From positions 446,654-510,653 of the forward strand of contig NZ_QJTD01000002.1 of the NCBI RefSeq assembly GCF_003217215.1: DNA of 64,000 bases, written 5' to 3'. Shown piece by piece: positions 26,888-35,916 of the stretch. Position numbers and translations under genes: made by a program. Position 1 is the stretch's first letter. The number at the start of each line of letters is the position of its first letter. The notes under the pieces are model-generated. The model saw only the letters and a program-made list of their open reading frames with translations. It had not been told where the DNA came from and ran no database searches. The DNA comes from Winogradskyella epiphytica. Lineage in GTDB: Bacteria; Bacteroidota; Bacteroidia; Flavobacteriales; Flavobacteriaceae.

Positions 26888-29305
26888 GTGATGAGATTAC
26901 AATTTTTAACTTCGCTTTTCTTAATGTTCAGTTTCACTTTTGCCTTTGCACAAAAAGAAGTGAAAATCGAAGGAACAGTTCTAGAAGAAGGCAGCAACAT
27001 TCCTTTAGAATACGCAACGGTCGTTATTAAGACTAAAAATGACGATAAAATTATTACTGGTGGTATTACCGATACTGAAGGTAAATTTAAAATCAATGTA
27101 CCCGTTGGTAATTACGAAATTTATGTGGAGTATATTTCTTACAAAACTAAATCATATCCAGACCAAAACATTTCTAAAAACACAGATTTAGGAGTCATCA
27201 AACTTGCTATGGACGTTGCTTCTTTAGACGAGGTTATGGTGGTTGCCGAACGAACTACGGTTGAAATAAGATTAGATAAAAAAATATATAGTGTTGGTAA
27301 AGACCTTACCGTTCGTGGAGGTACGGTAAGTGATGTACTTGATAATGTCCCTTCGGTTGCTGTAGATGTTGAAGGTAACGTTTCATTGCGTGGACAAGAT
27401 AACGTTCGCATATTAATCAACGGAAAACCTTCTGGATTAGTTGGTTTAAATTCAACAGAAGCGCTTCGTCAATTGCCAGCAGAATCTATTGAGAAAGTGG
27501 AAGTAATTACGTCTCCATCGGCAAGATATGATTCAGAAGGAACAGCTGGTATTTTAAATATTATTTTAAAACGAAGTAAAATTCAAGGCTTTAATGGAGC
27601 CATTACTACAAATGTTGGGTATGATCCTTCAGCAGGAGTTTCAGGAAACATTAACTACAGAACAGGAGATGTAAATATCTTCAATACTACAGGATATAGC
27701 TACAGAGAAGTACCTGGTAATTCGTATACGAATACAACTTATAAATCAACTGGAAATATCACCGAAGAAACAAGAGAGTTTGATAGAGTTCGTAAAGGAT
27801 TAAATACTAACTTAGGTGTTGAGTGGTATATCAATGATTCTGCTTCATTAACGACTTCTATTTTATACAGAGATAGTGATAACGAAAGTAATACTACAAA
27901 TGAATTTTTACAATTTGATAGTAATTACAATTTAATAGGTGAAAACCTTCGTTTTGACCCAGAAGTTCAAACTGACAAAACGATTCAGTACTCAACAAAC
28001 TTTACTAAAAACTTTGACAAGAGTGGACATAAATTGACTTTTGACTTTCAGTATGAAATTAGTACAGAAGATAAAAACTCTCTAGTAACTGTTGATGGTT
28101 TAACCAGTGAAATGGTTGAAACTTTGGAAGACCAGAGTAAAATACTTTTACAAGGTGATTATGTTTTACCTCTAGGTGAAAATGCACAATTTGAATTAGG
28201 TTATCGCGGAAACTTTAACAACCAATCAACAGATTATACTGTTGAAATTTTAGATGAAGATACAAACGACTTCATTGTAGACACTGATTTATCTAACCTA
28301 TTAAATTACAAAGAATACATTAACGCAGTTTACTCTCAATACGGAAGTAAGCATGGAAAGTTCTCATACTTATTAGGATTGCGTTTAGAAAACACACAGG
28401 TTACAATAGACCAACCTACGAGTGGAGATTTCAAAAAGAAAAACTACACAGGTTTATTTCCAACGGTGAACTTAAACTACGAATTAAGTGAAGACGAAAG
28501 TTTAACATTAGGTTATAGCAGACGTTTACGTAGAGCTCGTTCTTGGTTTATTAACCCATTCCCTTCTCGCTCTAGTGTTACTAGTATCTTCCAAGGAAAT
28601 CCAGACCTAGATCCAAGTTATTCTGGAACTTTCGATTTAGGCTATATCACTAGATTTGGTAAATTTAATTTTAACTCTTCAGCGTATTATCAGCATGCAA
28701 CAGATGTATTTAACTTTGTAAGCTTTGATACTGGAGAAACTGTAGAAGTTAATGGTGAAGACGTTCCTGTTATTCAACGTACTCCTATTAACCTTTCAAG
28801 CGAAGACAGATATGGGTTTGAGTTTACTTTAAGCTACAGAGCTTCAAATAAGTTTAACACAAGTGCAAACTTTAATGTCTTTAAGTCAAAATCAGAAGGA
28901 GTTGATCCAAATGGAGTTGATTTAGGTAGCGAAAACACAAGTTGGTTCGCTAGATTAAATACAAAATATACTTTACCTGGAAATATCGAATGGCAGACCA
29001 GTATGTTCTACCGTGGACCAAGTGAAGATGCTCAGAACAAACGTGAAGGTGTATTTTCTACCAACTTAGCATTTAGTAAAGATGTATTTAACGAAAAAGC
29101 CTCTATTGCTTTTACTGTAAGTGATTTGTTCAATTCTAGAAAACGTACTATGGAGACAAATACAGCTACTTTTTTCAGTACAAGTGAATTCCAATGGAGA
29201 AAGCGTAGTTTTAATCTATCATTTACATATAGATTCAACCAACAGAAAAAGAGAGAGCGCTCTAGACAAAACGGTAACGGAGAAGAAATGGAATTTGAAG
29301 GATAG
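26888..29305 (+). CDS. Outer-membrane TonB-dependent receptor-like beta-barrel protein
   Basis: The 805-aa protein has, in order: a signal peptide (MMRLQFLTSLFLMFSFTFAFAQ); a carboxypeptidase-regulatory-like domain at about residues 25-105 (EVKIEGTVLEEGSNIPLEYATVV); a plug domain at about 120-230 (VSLRGQDNVRILINGKPSGLV, GTAGILNIILKR); and a long beta-barrel to the C-terminus. This is the Bacteroidota 'outer membrane beta-barrel family' receptor plan. No SusD partner or PKD/glycan genes are adjacent, so the ligand is unknown. The final residues are Arg/Lys- and Glu-rich rather than an aromatic-ended strand. It has its own promoter box and terminator. Confidence 0.87.
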   Translation: MMRLQFLTSLFLMFSFTFAFAQKEVKIEGTVLEEGSNIPLEYATVVIKTKNDDKIITGGITDTEGKFKINVPVGNYEIYVEYISYKTKSYPDQNISKNTDLGVIKLAMDVASLDEVMVVAERTTVEIRLDKKIYSVGKDLTVRGGTVSDVLDNVPSVAVDVEGNVSLRGQDNVRILINGKPSGLVGLNSTEALRQLPAESIEKVEVITSPSARYDSEGTAGILNIILKRSKIQGFNGAITTNVGYDPSAGVSGNINYRTGDVNIFNTTGYSYREVPGNSYTNTTYKSTGNITEETREFDRVRKGLNTNLGVEWYINDSASLTTSILYRDSDNESNTTNEFLQFDSNYNLIGENLRFDPEVQTDKTIQYSTNFTKNFDKSGHKLTFDFQYEISTEDKNSLVTVDGLTSEMVETLEDQSKILLQGDYVLPLGENAQFELGYRGNFNNQSTDYTVEILDEDTNDFIVDTDLSNLLNYKEYINAVYSQYGSKHGKFSYLLGLRLENTQVTIDQPTSGDFKKKNYTGLFPTVNLNYELSEDESLTLGYSRRLRRARSWFINPFPSRSSVTSIFQGNPDLDPSYSGTFDLGYITRFGKFNFNSSAYYQHATDVFNFVSFDTGETVEVNGEDVPVIQRTPINLSSEDRYGFEFTLSYRASNKFNTSANFNVFKSKSEGVDPNGVDLGSENTSWFARLNTKYTLPGNIEWQTSMFYRGPSEDAQNKREGVFSTNLAFSKDVFNEKASIAFTVSDLFNSRKRTMETNTATFFSTSEFQWRKRSFNLSFTYRFNQQKKRERSRQNGNGEEMEFEG

Positions 29306-29326
29306 ACTTTAAATTTATAACTTAAT

Positions 29327-29358
29327 AAAAAGGTTGCTAAGTAATTAGCAACCTTTTT
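29327..29358. terminator. Bidirectional terminator with GUAA tetraloop
   Basis: A perfect 14-bp stem (AAAAAGGTTGCTAA, 29327-29340, with 29345-29358) is closed by a GTAA loop of the GNRA class, with T and A tracts outside. It serves the receptor gene and the convergent HAD gene. Confidence 0.9.
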
Positions 29359-29379
29359 TAATTCACAATTATCTTCACT

Positions 29380-30042
29380 TTACATTCTAAAAAATATCTC
29401 ATTTTTCGAATAGGCAATCTCTTTAAAATTAGAAATCACAATATCCGCTTTTGAATAATCTTGATTTACTGAATGTGGACTTTTAAATCCTACACAAAAG
29501 ATTCCAGCAGCATGTGCAGCTTGAATTCCATTAGTCGAATCTTCAATCACCATACATTCTGATTTTTCAAAACCTGTGAATTCCGCTGCTTTTAAAAAGA
29601 TTTCAGGATGTGGTTTCGATTGTTTTAAATCGGCTCCACTAAATTTTCCGATAAAATATTGATTCAACTCAAACCTATCGAAGATTCGATTGATATTTGG
29701 CATCGATGCTGAAGACGCCACAACCAAGCTTAATCCATTCTCATGATAATCCTTAATACGTTCTAAAACACCATCAATTAAAGTCAAACTAGAATCGTTT
29801 TCAAATAAATACTTAAAGTGTTTACGTTTTAAGCTGACTAATTGTTCCGGCTTATCTTCTAAACTAAATTGTTCTACCAAGCGTTTACAGATATTAATAG
29901 TGGACTGACCTGTAAAAGATTCGTATAAGTTGTCACTCACATTAATATTCACGTCATTAAACATTTGGTGATACGCTTTATGGTGTAAAGGTTCGGTGTC
30001 TACAATCACACCATCCATATCAAATAATACTGCTTTAAGCAT
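29380..30042 (-). CDS. HAD-superfamily phosphatase, beta-phosphoglucomutase-like
   Basis: The 220-aa protein has HAD motif I as FDMDGVIVDTEP (nucleophile Asp8, acid Asp10), motif II as VVASSAS, motif III Lys in KQSKPHPEIF and motif IV as MVIEDSTNGIQAA. The helical cap between motifs I and II is of the PGM type (YESFTGQSTINICKRL). It may be a sugar-phosphate phosphatase or phosphoglucomutase; the substrate is not determined. It stands alone. Confidence 0.88.
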   Translation of the reverse strand: MLKAVLFDMDGVIVDTEPLHHKAYHQMFNDVNINVSDNLYESFTGQSTINICKRLVEQFSLEDKPEQLVSLKRKHFKYLFENDSSLTLIDGVLERIKDYHENGLSLVVASSASMPNINRIFDRFELNQYFIGKFSGADLKQSKPHPEIFLKAAEFTGFEKSECMVIEDSTNGIQAAHAAGIFCVGFKSPHSVNQDYSKADIVISNFKEIAYSKNEIFFRM

Positions 30043-30129
30043 AGGTTTTTCAAGTTTTGGCTAAATTATAAAACTCAAGCCAAATACCAATTGAATTCAA
30101 TGATTAGGTTTATAAGTCAAATTATCAAC

Positions 30130-30137
30130 TAACTTTG
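30130..30137 (+). promoter_or_regulatory. Candidate -7 box for the 49-aa basic protein gene
   Basis: TAACTTTG matches TAnnTTTG and lies 21 nt before the ATG at 30159, supporting that short frame as a real gene. Confidence 0.5.
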
Positions 30138-30158
30138 TACGGTATAAAACAAACCATC

Positions 30159-30308
30159 ATGGCCAAGAAAGGACGCGAAAAGAACACAGCCAATAAAGCC
30201 AAACACAGTAAACTTATCGCTCAGAAAAAGAATAAAGTGAAATCTAAAGCTGAAGAACGCAAAGCACGACTTAAAGCTATTGTAGAGTTAGCTAAGGCAA
30301 AACAATAG
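30159..30308 (+). CDS. Very basic small protein, 49 aa
   Basis: ATG at 30159 to TAG at 30306-30308. The product starts MAKKGREKNTANKAKHSK and continues with KKNKVKSKAEERKARLKAI, so roughly 40% of residues are Lys or Arg and the second half looks helical. There is no signal peptide, so it is cytoplasmic and probably binds nucleic acid or the ribosome (inference from charge). It has its own promoter box and fills the gap between the HAD and acs genes, both of which are on the other strand. Family not recognised. Confidence 0.7.
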   Translation: MAKKGREKNTANKAKHSKLIAQKKNKVKSKAEERKARLKAIVELAKAKQ

Positions 30309-30384
30309 ATTTCACATAAAAAAACGTGATTCACAAATACTAAATGTAATGCAAACCACGTTTATATTTAGAGTTGTTTTCTGT

Positions 30385-32292
30385 TTACTTCTTATGATCA
30401 ATTATACGTTGTACCACTTCTGGATTTAAAAGCGTACTTGTATCTCCAAGCTGATCGGTTTCATTTGAAGCAATCTTTCTTAAAATACGACGCATAATTT
30501 TTCCTGATCTTGTTTTTGGTAAAGCATCCGTAAATTGAATCTTATCTAATTTCGCTATAGGTCCTATCCTATCCGTAATAAGTTGATTGATTTCCTTTCT
30601 TAAGTTATCATGATCTCTACCTTCTCCACTATCTTTTAAAGAAATATAACCATATAAAGCATTTCCTTTTACATCATGAGGATAACCTACAATGGCCGAT
30701 TCAGAAACCGCTTGATGCTCGTTTATAGCATCTTCAATTGGAGCCGTTCCTAGATTATGTCCAGAAACAATAATAACATCATCTACTCGGCCGGTAATTC
30801 TATAATAACCAACTTCATCTCGTAAGGCACCATCTCCTGTGAAATACATATTCTTATAAGCTGAAAAATAGGTTTCTTTATAACGTTGGTGATTGCCCCA
30901 AATCGTCCTTGCCATTGCTGGCCAAGGGAATTTGATACATAATCGTCCTTCAACTTGATTTCCCTTTAACTCTTCTCCATTCTCTCCCATCAAAGCTGGT
31001 TGCACTCCAATAAATGGCAAGGTAGCATAAGTCGGTTTTGTTGGTGTAGAAAACGGTATTGGCGTAATCATGATTCCACCTGTTTCGGTTTGCCACCATG
31101 TATCAACAATCGGACTTTTCTTTTTTCCTACGTTTTCATTATACCAATGCCAAGCTTCCTCATTAATTGGTTCCCCAACCGATCCTAAAACTTTTAGGGA
31201 AGACAAATCATATTTATCAACAAATTCAGTTCCTTGTTTTGCCAAGGCTCTAATCGCTGTTGGTGCCGTATAAAACTGCGTGATTTTATGTTTTTCAACT
31301 ATATCCCAAAATCTTCCGTAATCTGGGTAGCTAGGAACGCCTTCAAACATCACTGATGTTGCACCATTTACTAGAGGACCATAAACAATATAACTATGTC
31401 CGGTAATCCAACCTATATCTGCAGTACACCAAAAGATATCGTCATCACGATACTGAAATACATTTTTAAACGTATAAGCCGTATACACCATATATCCACC
31501 CACAGTATGAACCATTCCTTTCGGTTTTCCTGTAGAACCAGAAGTATATAGAATAAATAATGGATCTTCAGCATCCATAACTTCAGCTACACATTCTGTA
31601 CTTGCATTGTCTAAAAGTGGTTGTAACCAATGGTCACGACCTTCTTTCATATCTATATCTGAATTAGTTCGTTTAACTACTAAAACAGATTCTATTCCCG
31701 GAGTATCGTTTAAAGCTTCATCTACAATGCCTTTTAAGTCGATTGTTTTTGATCCACGATAAGAACCATCTGAAGTAATCACCATTTTAGCATTACAATC
31801 ATTTATTCTGGAAGAGACCGCTGTTGAAGAAAAACCAGCAAACACAACGGAATGAATGGCCCCTATTCTTGCACAAGCTAAAAGTGAAATGGCTAATTCG
31901 GGAATCATAGGTAAGTAAATACAAACCACATCTCCTTTTTTAATGCCCTTATCTTTTAGAACATTGGCGAATTGACAAACTCTCTCATGAAGTTCTTTAT
32001 ATGAAATATGCTCGGCTTCTTCATTTGGATTGTTGGGCTCGAATAAAATTGCCGTTTTATCTGCACTTGTTTGTAAATGTCTATCGAGGCAATTTTCTGT
32101 AATATTAACTTTAGCGCCTTCAAACCATTTGAAATCGGCTGTCTCCCAATCGAAACTTAAAACATTAGACCACTTCTTTCTCCATAGAAAATGCTCTTCA
32201 GCAATCTCTTCCCAAAACTGCTCTGGATTTCTTACTGACTTTCTATAAACTTGAAAATATTCTTCAAACTGCTTGATGTGATAATTACTCAT
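30385..32292 (-). CDS. acs: Acetyl-CoA synthetase (AMP-forming)
   Basis: The 635-aa protein of the ANL adenylate-forming family activates acetate to acetyl-AMP and then acetyl-CoA. The P-loop is YTSGSTGKPKGM, the central motif is DTWWQTETGG, and the C-terminal lysine that is regulated by acetylation in relatives is Lys598 in KTRSGKIMRR. Its length is close to the 650 aa typical of Acs. It lies 86 nt downstream of the symporter gene on the same strand. A 15-bp palindrome 17 nt before its start codon is a candidate operator. Confidence 0.95.
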   Translation of the reverse strand: MSNYHIKQFEEYFQVYRKSVRNPEQFWEEIAEEHFLWRKKWSNVLSFDWETADFKWFEGAKVNITENCLDRHLQTSADKTAILFEPNNPNEEAEHISYKELHERVCQFANVLKDKGIKKGDVVCIYLPMIPELAISLLACARIGAIHSVVFAGFSSTAVSSRINDCNAKMVITSDGSYRGSKTIDLKGIVDEALNDTPGIESVLVVKRTNSDIDMKEGRDHWLQPLLDNASTECVAEVMDAEDPLFILYTSGSTGKPKGMVHTVGGYMVYTAYTFKNVFQYRDDDIFWCTADIGWITGHSYIVYGPLVNGATSVMFEGVPSYPDYGRFWDIVEKHKITQFYTAPTAIRALAKQGTEFVDKYDLSSLKVLGSVGEPINEEAWHWYNENVGKKKSPIVDTWWQTETGGIMITPIPFSTPTKPTYATLPFIGVQPALMGENGEELKGNQVEGRLCIKFPWPAMARTIWGNHQRYKETYFSAYKNMYFTGDGALRDEVGYYRITGRVDDVIIVSGHNLGTAPIEDAINEHQAVSESAIVGYPHDVKGNALYGYISLKDSGEGRDHDNLRKEINQLITDRIGPIAKLDKIQFTDALPKTRSGKIMRRILRKIASNETDQLGDTSTLLNPEVVQRIIDHKK

Positions 32293-32308
32293 GAATAGGC
32301 TGATTTTT

Positions 32309-32323
32309 AATTACGTCGTAATT
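32309..32323. promoter_or_regulatory. Palindromic candidate operator upstream of acs
   Basis: AATTACG-T-CGTAATT is a perfect 7-bp inverted repeat around one base, 17 nt upstream of the acs ATG. The position suits control of acs initiation. No regulator is identified. Confidence 0.35.
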
Positions 32324-32378
32324 TAATAAAATATTTTTATCAAAATCCGCTTTAGTTGAGCAAAACCGACCTAAACTT

Positions 32379-33761
32379 CTATTCCTTTTCAGTTTTTAAT
32401 CGCTTGGTATAACTTTTCAATTCCTTAATTACTTTTGGCGCTAAGATAATGGTAGCAAGCATTGTTGGAATAGCCATTAAAGCAAACACACCATCTATGA
32501 GATTGATCATCATACTTAAACTTGTTGTTGCTCCAATAAGAATACTTAAAATGTAGAAATAATTGTAGTAATGTTTTTTATCGGCTCCAAATAGAAAAGA
32601 CATACATTTTGTACCATAATAGGAATATGAGAATAAGGAACTCATGCTAAATACCGCAATACAAATTAGTAATAAATACTTTCCGTAAGTAGGCATCACA
32701 TCTGCAAAGGCTGAAGCTGTTAAACTTACACCATTATTAGAGGTAGTTTCCCAAACTCCAGTCACCAAAATGGCTAATGCCGTTAAAGTACAAACGATTA
32801 AAGTATCTATTGCAGGACCAAGCATAGCAACTAAACCTTCACGAATAGGTTCATCGGTTTTTGCCGCACCATGAGCCATTGGTGCTGTTCCAATACCAGC
32901 TTCGTTTGAAAATGCGCCACGTTTAATTCCATGTAGAATTAATGCGCCTAAAACACCACCTAAAAACGTATCGCCTTCAGGATAATAATTTGCCGCAAAA
33001 GCGTCGGTAAATATGAGTTTTAAATAATAGAACAAGACATCACTATGTGCGATCAAAATAATAATGACTAGCACAAAATAAAGAGCCACCATAGACGGTA
33101 CTAATCGAGATGCCACATTTCCTATGCGTTTAATTCCGCCTAATATGACTAAGGATGTTATACCAACCAAGACGACTCCAATAACTAGGTTCGACTTAAG
33201 TCCTACTTCTACGCCATTTGGAATTAATAAAATATCGTTTAAAGCTTGTGTTAACTGATTTACATTAAACACAGGTAAAGCTCCAATCAAGCCACAAAGA
33301 CTAAAAAAAACAGCTAGAGGTTTCCACGATTTACCCAGACCTTCCATTATAAAATACATTGGCCCACCTTGAATTTCGCCTGCACTATCCTTTCCTCTAT
33401 ACATTATTGCTAAGGTTGATGTAAAGAATTTGGTAGACATTCCCACTACAGCACTTATCCACATCCAAAACACAGCACCTGGCCCACCAATGGATATGGC
33501 TACAGCCACACCGGCAATATTTCCCATACCAACCGTTGCCGACAACGCCGTCGATAAAGCTTGAAAATGAGAAATTTCTCCAGGATCATCGGGATCATCA
33601 TATTTTCCTCGTAGAACATTTAAGGCATGTCCTAAATAGCGAAACGGTAAAAAATGAGAACGAACTAATAAATATAAACCGCCACCAATTAATAGAATTA
33701 GTAAAGGTAATCCCCATGCTAAGGATGAAAAGTCTGAAAGTAATTGATCAAGGAATTCCAT
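32379..33761 (-). CDS. Alanine/glycine:cation symporter (AGCS family)
   Basis: The 460-aa membrane protein has about 11 helices and the AGCS hallmarks GNIAGVAVAISIGGPGAVFWMW (seen in parts GMGNIAGV and GGPGAVFWMW), RGKDSAGEIQGGPMYF and KRGAFSNEAGIGTAPMAH. It imports alanine or glycine with sodium, fitting a marine habitat. Its length is normal. It precedes acs on the same strand, so an alanine/acetate carbon-use unit is possible. Confidence 0.92.
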   Translation of the reverse strand: MEFLDQLLSDFSSLAWGLPLLILLIGGGLYLLVRSHFLPFRYLGHALNVLRGKYDDPDDPGEISHFQALSTALSATVGMGNIAGVAVAISIGGPGAVFWMWISAVVGMSTKFFTSTLAIMYRGKDSAGEIQGGPMYFIMEGLGKSWKPLAVFFSLCGLIGALPVFNVNQLTQALNDILLIPNGVEVGLKSNLVIGVVLVGITSLVILGGIKRIGNVASRLVPSMVALYFVLVIIILIAHSDVLFYYLKLIFTDAFAANYYPEGDTFLGGVLGALILHGIKRGAFSNEAGIGTAPMAHGAAKTDEPIREGLVAMLGPAIDTLIVCTLTALAILVTGVWETTSNNGVSLTASAFADVMPTYGKYLLLICIAVFSMSSLFSYSYYGTKCMSFLFGADKKHYYNYFYILSILIGATTSLSMMINLIDGVFALMAIPTMLATIILAPKVIKELKSYTKRLKTEKE

Positions 33762-33962
33762 AGTTTATAAATGTAGTAAACCCATTAAAATTATCGCCTA
33801 ATGTTTAAAAATATTTTATAATCGAATCATTATTCCTTTGAATATAAAGACCGATAAAAGTGACTTTACTTCTTTTTAAGGATTAATGCTTGAAAAGATT
33901 TACAAATTAAACTAACTCCATTCAAAAATCTAACTTAATATTTTATTACAACTCTAAAATAG

Positions 33963-33970
33963 TACATTTG
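33963..33970 (+). promoter_or_regulatory. Candidate -7 box supporting the TTG start at 33990
   Basis: TACATTTG matches TAnnTTTG. Transcription would begin near 33976, just before the TTG start codon at 33990. Confidence 0.5.
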
Positions 33971-33989
33971 CAGACCAACCAATTATAGC

Positions 33990-35087
33990 TTGAGCGCAAA
34001 CCGTTTATATTTCATTGATGCTGTTAGAGCATTTGCCATTTTAATGATGCTTCAAGGGCATTTTATAGACACGCTACTCGACGTATCTTACAGGGATCAA
34101 GAGCATATCGCATTTAAAACTTGGGAATATTTTAGAGGGATTACAGCCCCAACATTTTTCACGATTTCTGGACTTATATTTTCGTACTTATTGATAAGAG
34201 CTAAAAAAAATGGTAACGTTAACCAACGAATGCGAAAAGGTTTAACTCGAGGACTAATGCTGATTGGTGTTGGATACTTGTTACGAATTCCTGTTTTTGA
34301 ATGGTTAATGGGAAGATTCAGTTCTTATTTCTTAGTTGTAGACGTATTGCAATGTATCGGTTTATCACTCATTTTAATTGTGTTTTTTTACCGAATAACA
34401 TTCAAAAAAACTTTAATATTCTCAATTCTAATGTTGATTTTAGGTTGGACTATTTTCCTTACAGAACCTTTATACAGATATTTAGAATTACCACAGGTTC
34501 CTAATTTGCTTTCTAACTATCTAACAAAAGCCAATGGTTCAATTTTCACCATTATTCCTTGGTTTGGCTATGTCGCATTTGGAGCCTTTATTTCAACCTT
34601 GTTTTATCGCTATGTGGAACGTCCTAAATTTAAAACAGCCATTGTTTTAGGCTTTCTTCTATTCGGTATGGCATTGATTTTTAAATCGTCTTGGTTATTT
34701 ATGCAACTTCATCACTGGCTTAATATTGAATTATTTAAAGATGTTGCCTATTATAACTACTTATTTACAAGACTTGGTAACGTGTTGATTTTGTTTTCGT
34801 TATTTTATTTTGCAGAACAATACATTAAACAACCATTGATTCTTAAAATTGGACAAAAAACATTGTCTATTTACGTGATTCATTTTATTATCATCTACGG
34901 AAGTTTCACAGGTATTGGCTTACATCAACTTATCGGTAAAACATTAAATCCGTGGGAAGCTATCATTGGAGCCTTAATATTTTTATCTGTAGTATGTTTT
35001 ATCTCGTTTTATTATGCAAAGACGAATGCCTTCGTGTACTCTATAACAGAAAAGTTTATAGATAAAGTTAAAAGATATACACATTAA
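33990..35087 (+). CDS. Integral-membrane acyltransferase, heparan-alpha-glucosaminide N-acetyltransferase-like (DUF1624)
   Basis: The 365-aa protein has about 10 membrane helices. The N-terminus RLYFIDAVRAFAILMMLQGHF is the signature of DUF1624/HGSNAT-type and related acyltransferases; the His in it is the likely catalytic one. I use the TTG start at 33990 because the signature begins 4 residues later and the first ATG (Met19) would cut it. It may transfer acyl groups across the inner membrane to a periplasmic sugar. A short TAA-to-next-gene gap leads to a Crp/Fnr regulator. Confidence 0.8.
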   Translation: MSANRLYFIDAVRAFAILMMLQGHFIDTLLDVSYRDQEHIAFKTWEYFRGITAPTFFTISGLIFSYLLIRAKKNGNVNQRMRKGLTRGLMLIGVGYLLRIPVFEWLMGRFSSYFLVVDVLQCIGLSLILIVFFYRITFKKTLIFSILMLILGWTIFLTEPLYRYLELPQVPNLLSNYLTKANGSIFTIIPWFGYVAFGAFISTLFYRYVERPKFKTAIVLGFLLFGMALIFKSSWLFMQLHHWLNIELFKDVAYYNYLFTRLGNVLILFSLFYFAEQYIKQPLILKIGQKTLSIYVIHFIIIYGSFTGIGLHQLIGKTLNPWEAIIGALIFLSVVCFISFYYAKTNAFVYSITEKFIDKVKRYTH

Positions 35088-35163
35088 GTGTCTTCAAAAT
35101 TCAATTTTAACTTCTTGAATACTTTTTGTTAATTTTAGATACCTTTATAACTTAATCATACTT

Positions 35164-35739
35164 ATGAATATTTCCGATTTCTTAATGTCTCTAGTGTCTT
35201 TTTCTAAAGATGAATTGAATGATATTCTTAATCATTTTGAAAAAGAATCGGTTTTAAAAAATGAAGTCCTAGTTCAACAAGGTGATATTTGCAATTATCT
35301 GTATTATGTAGAACAAGGAATGGGAAGAAGTTATTATCTCAACGAAAGTGGAAGGGAAATTACACAGTGGTTTTTTGGTGTTGGAAAATTTATGACGAGT
35401 GCTGATAGCTTTTTTCAAAAAAGTCCTAGTCTATATTATTTAGAAGTTCTTGAAGACTCTGTTTTATATCGAATATCGAAAAGCAATATTGACAAGCTAT
35501 TTGAAAAATACCCTAAAATGGAAAAACTGGGAAGACTCGCTTCTATTGAAATGCTAACTCGAGTCGTCAATAAACTAAACGCCATTCAATTTCAAACAGC
35601 AAAGGAACGTTACGATTATATGCTAGCCGAATTTCCAGATATTGTTTACCAAGTTCCCTTAGGGCATATTGCCTCTTATTTAGGAATGAGCCAAGAAACA
35701 TTAAGTAGAATTAGAAAGAATGAACCAAAAATCATGTAA
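35164..35739 (+). CDS. Crp/Fnr-family transcriptional regulator
   Basis: The 191-aa protein has a cyclic-nucleotide-binding-like beta-roll at residues 20-120 (VLVQQGDICNYLYYVEQGMGRSYY in parts) and a C-terminal helix-turn-helix ending VPLGHIASYLGMSQETLSRIR. The residues that bind cAMP in E. coli Crp are not recognisable, and no Fnr-type cysteine cluster is present, so the ligand is unknown; many flavobacterial relatives have this length. It lies between a membrane acyltransferase gene and the TolC efflux operon (177 nt upstream of tolC) and may control either (inference). Confidence 0.88.
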   Translation: MNISDFLMSLVSFSKDELNDILNHFEKESVLKNEVLVQQGDICNYLYYVEQGMGRSYYLNESGREITQWFFGVGKFMTSADSFFQKSPSLYYLEVLEDSVLYRISKSNIDKLFEKYPKMEKLGRLASIEMLTRVVNKLNAIQFQTAKERYDYMLAEFPDIVYQVPLGHIASYLGMSQETLSRIRKNEPKIM

Positions 35740-35916
35740 AGCATTTAAATCCTTAATTTCTTCTTTAAAAATTCATTTTAAACAAACTTAACGCACACTT
35801 AATCAAAAACATAAAGTCTTAACAAACCTAAAATCTCTATGTTTTTTTGATATATGTCAAAAGGAAATTTTAAATAGAATACGATATTTGCAAAGTATTT
35901 AATAAACTGATATACA

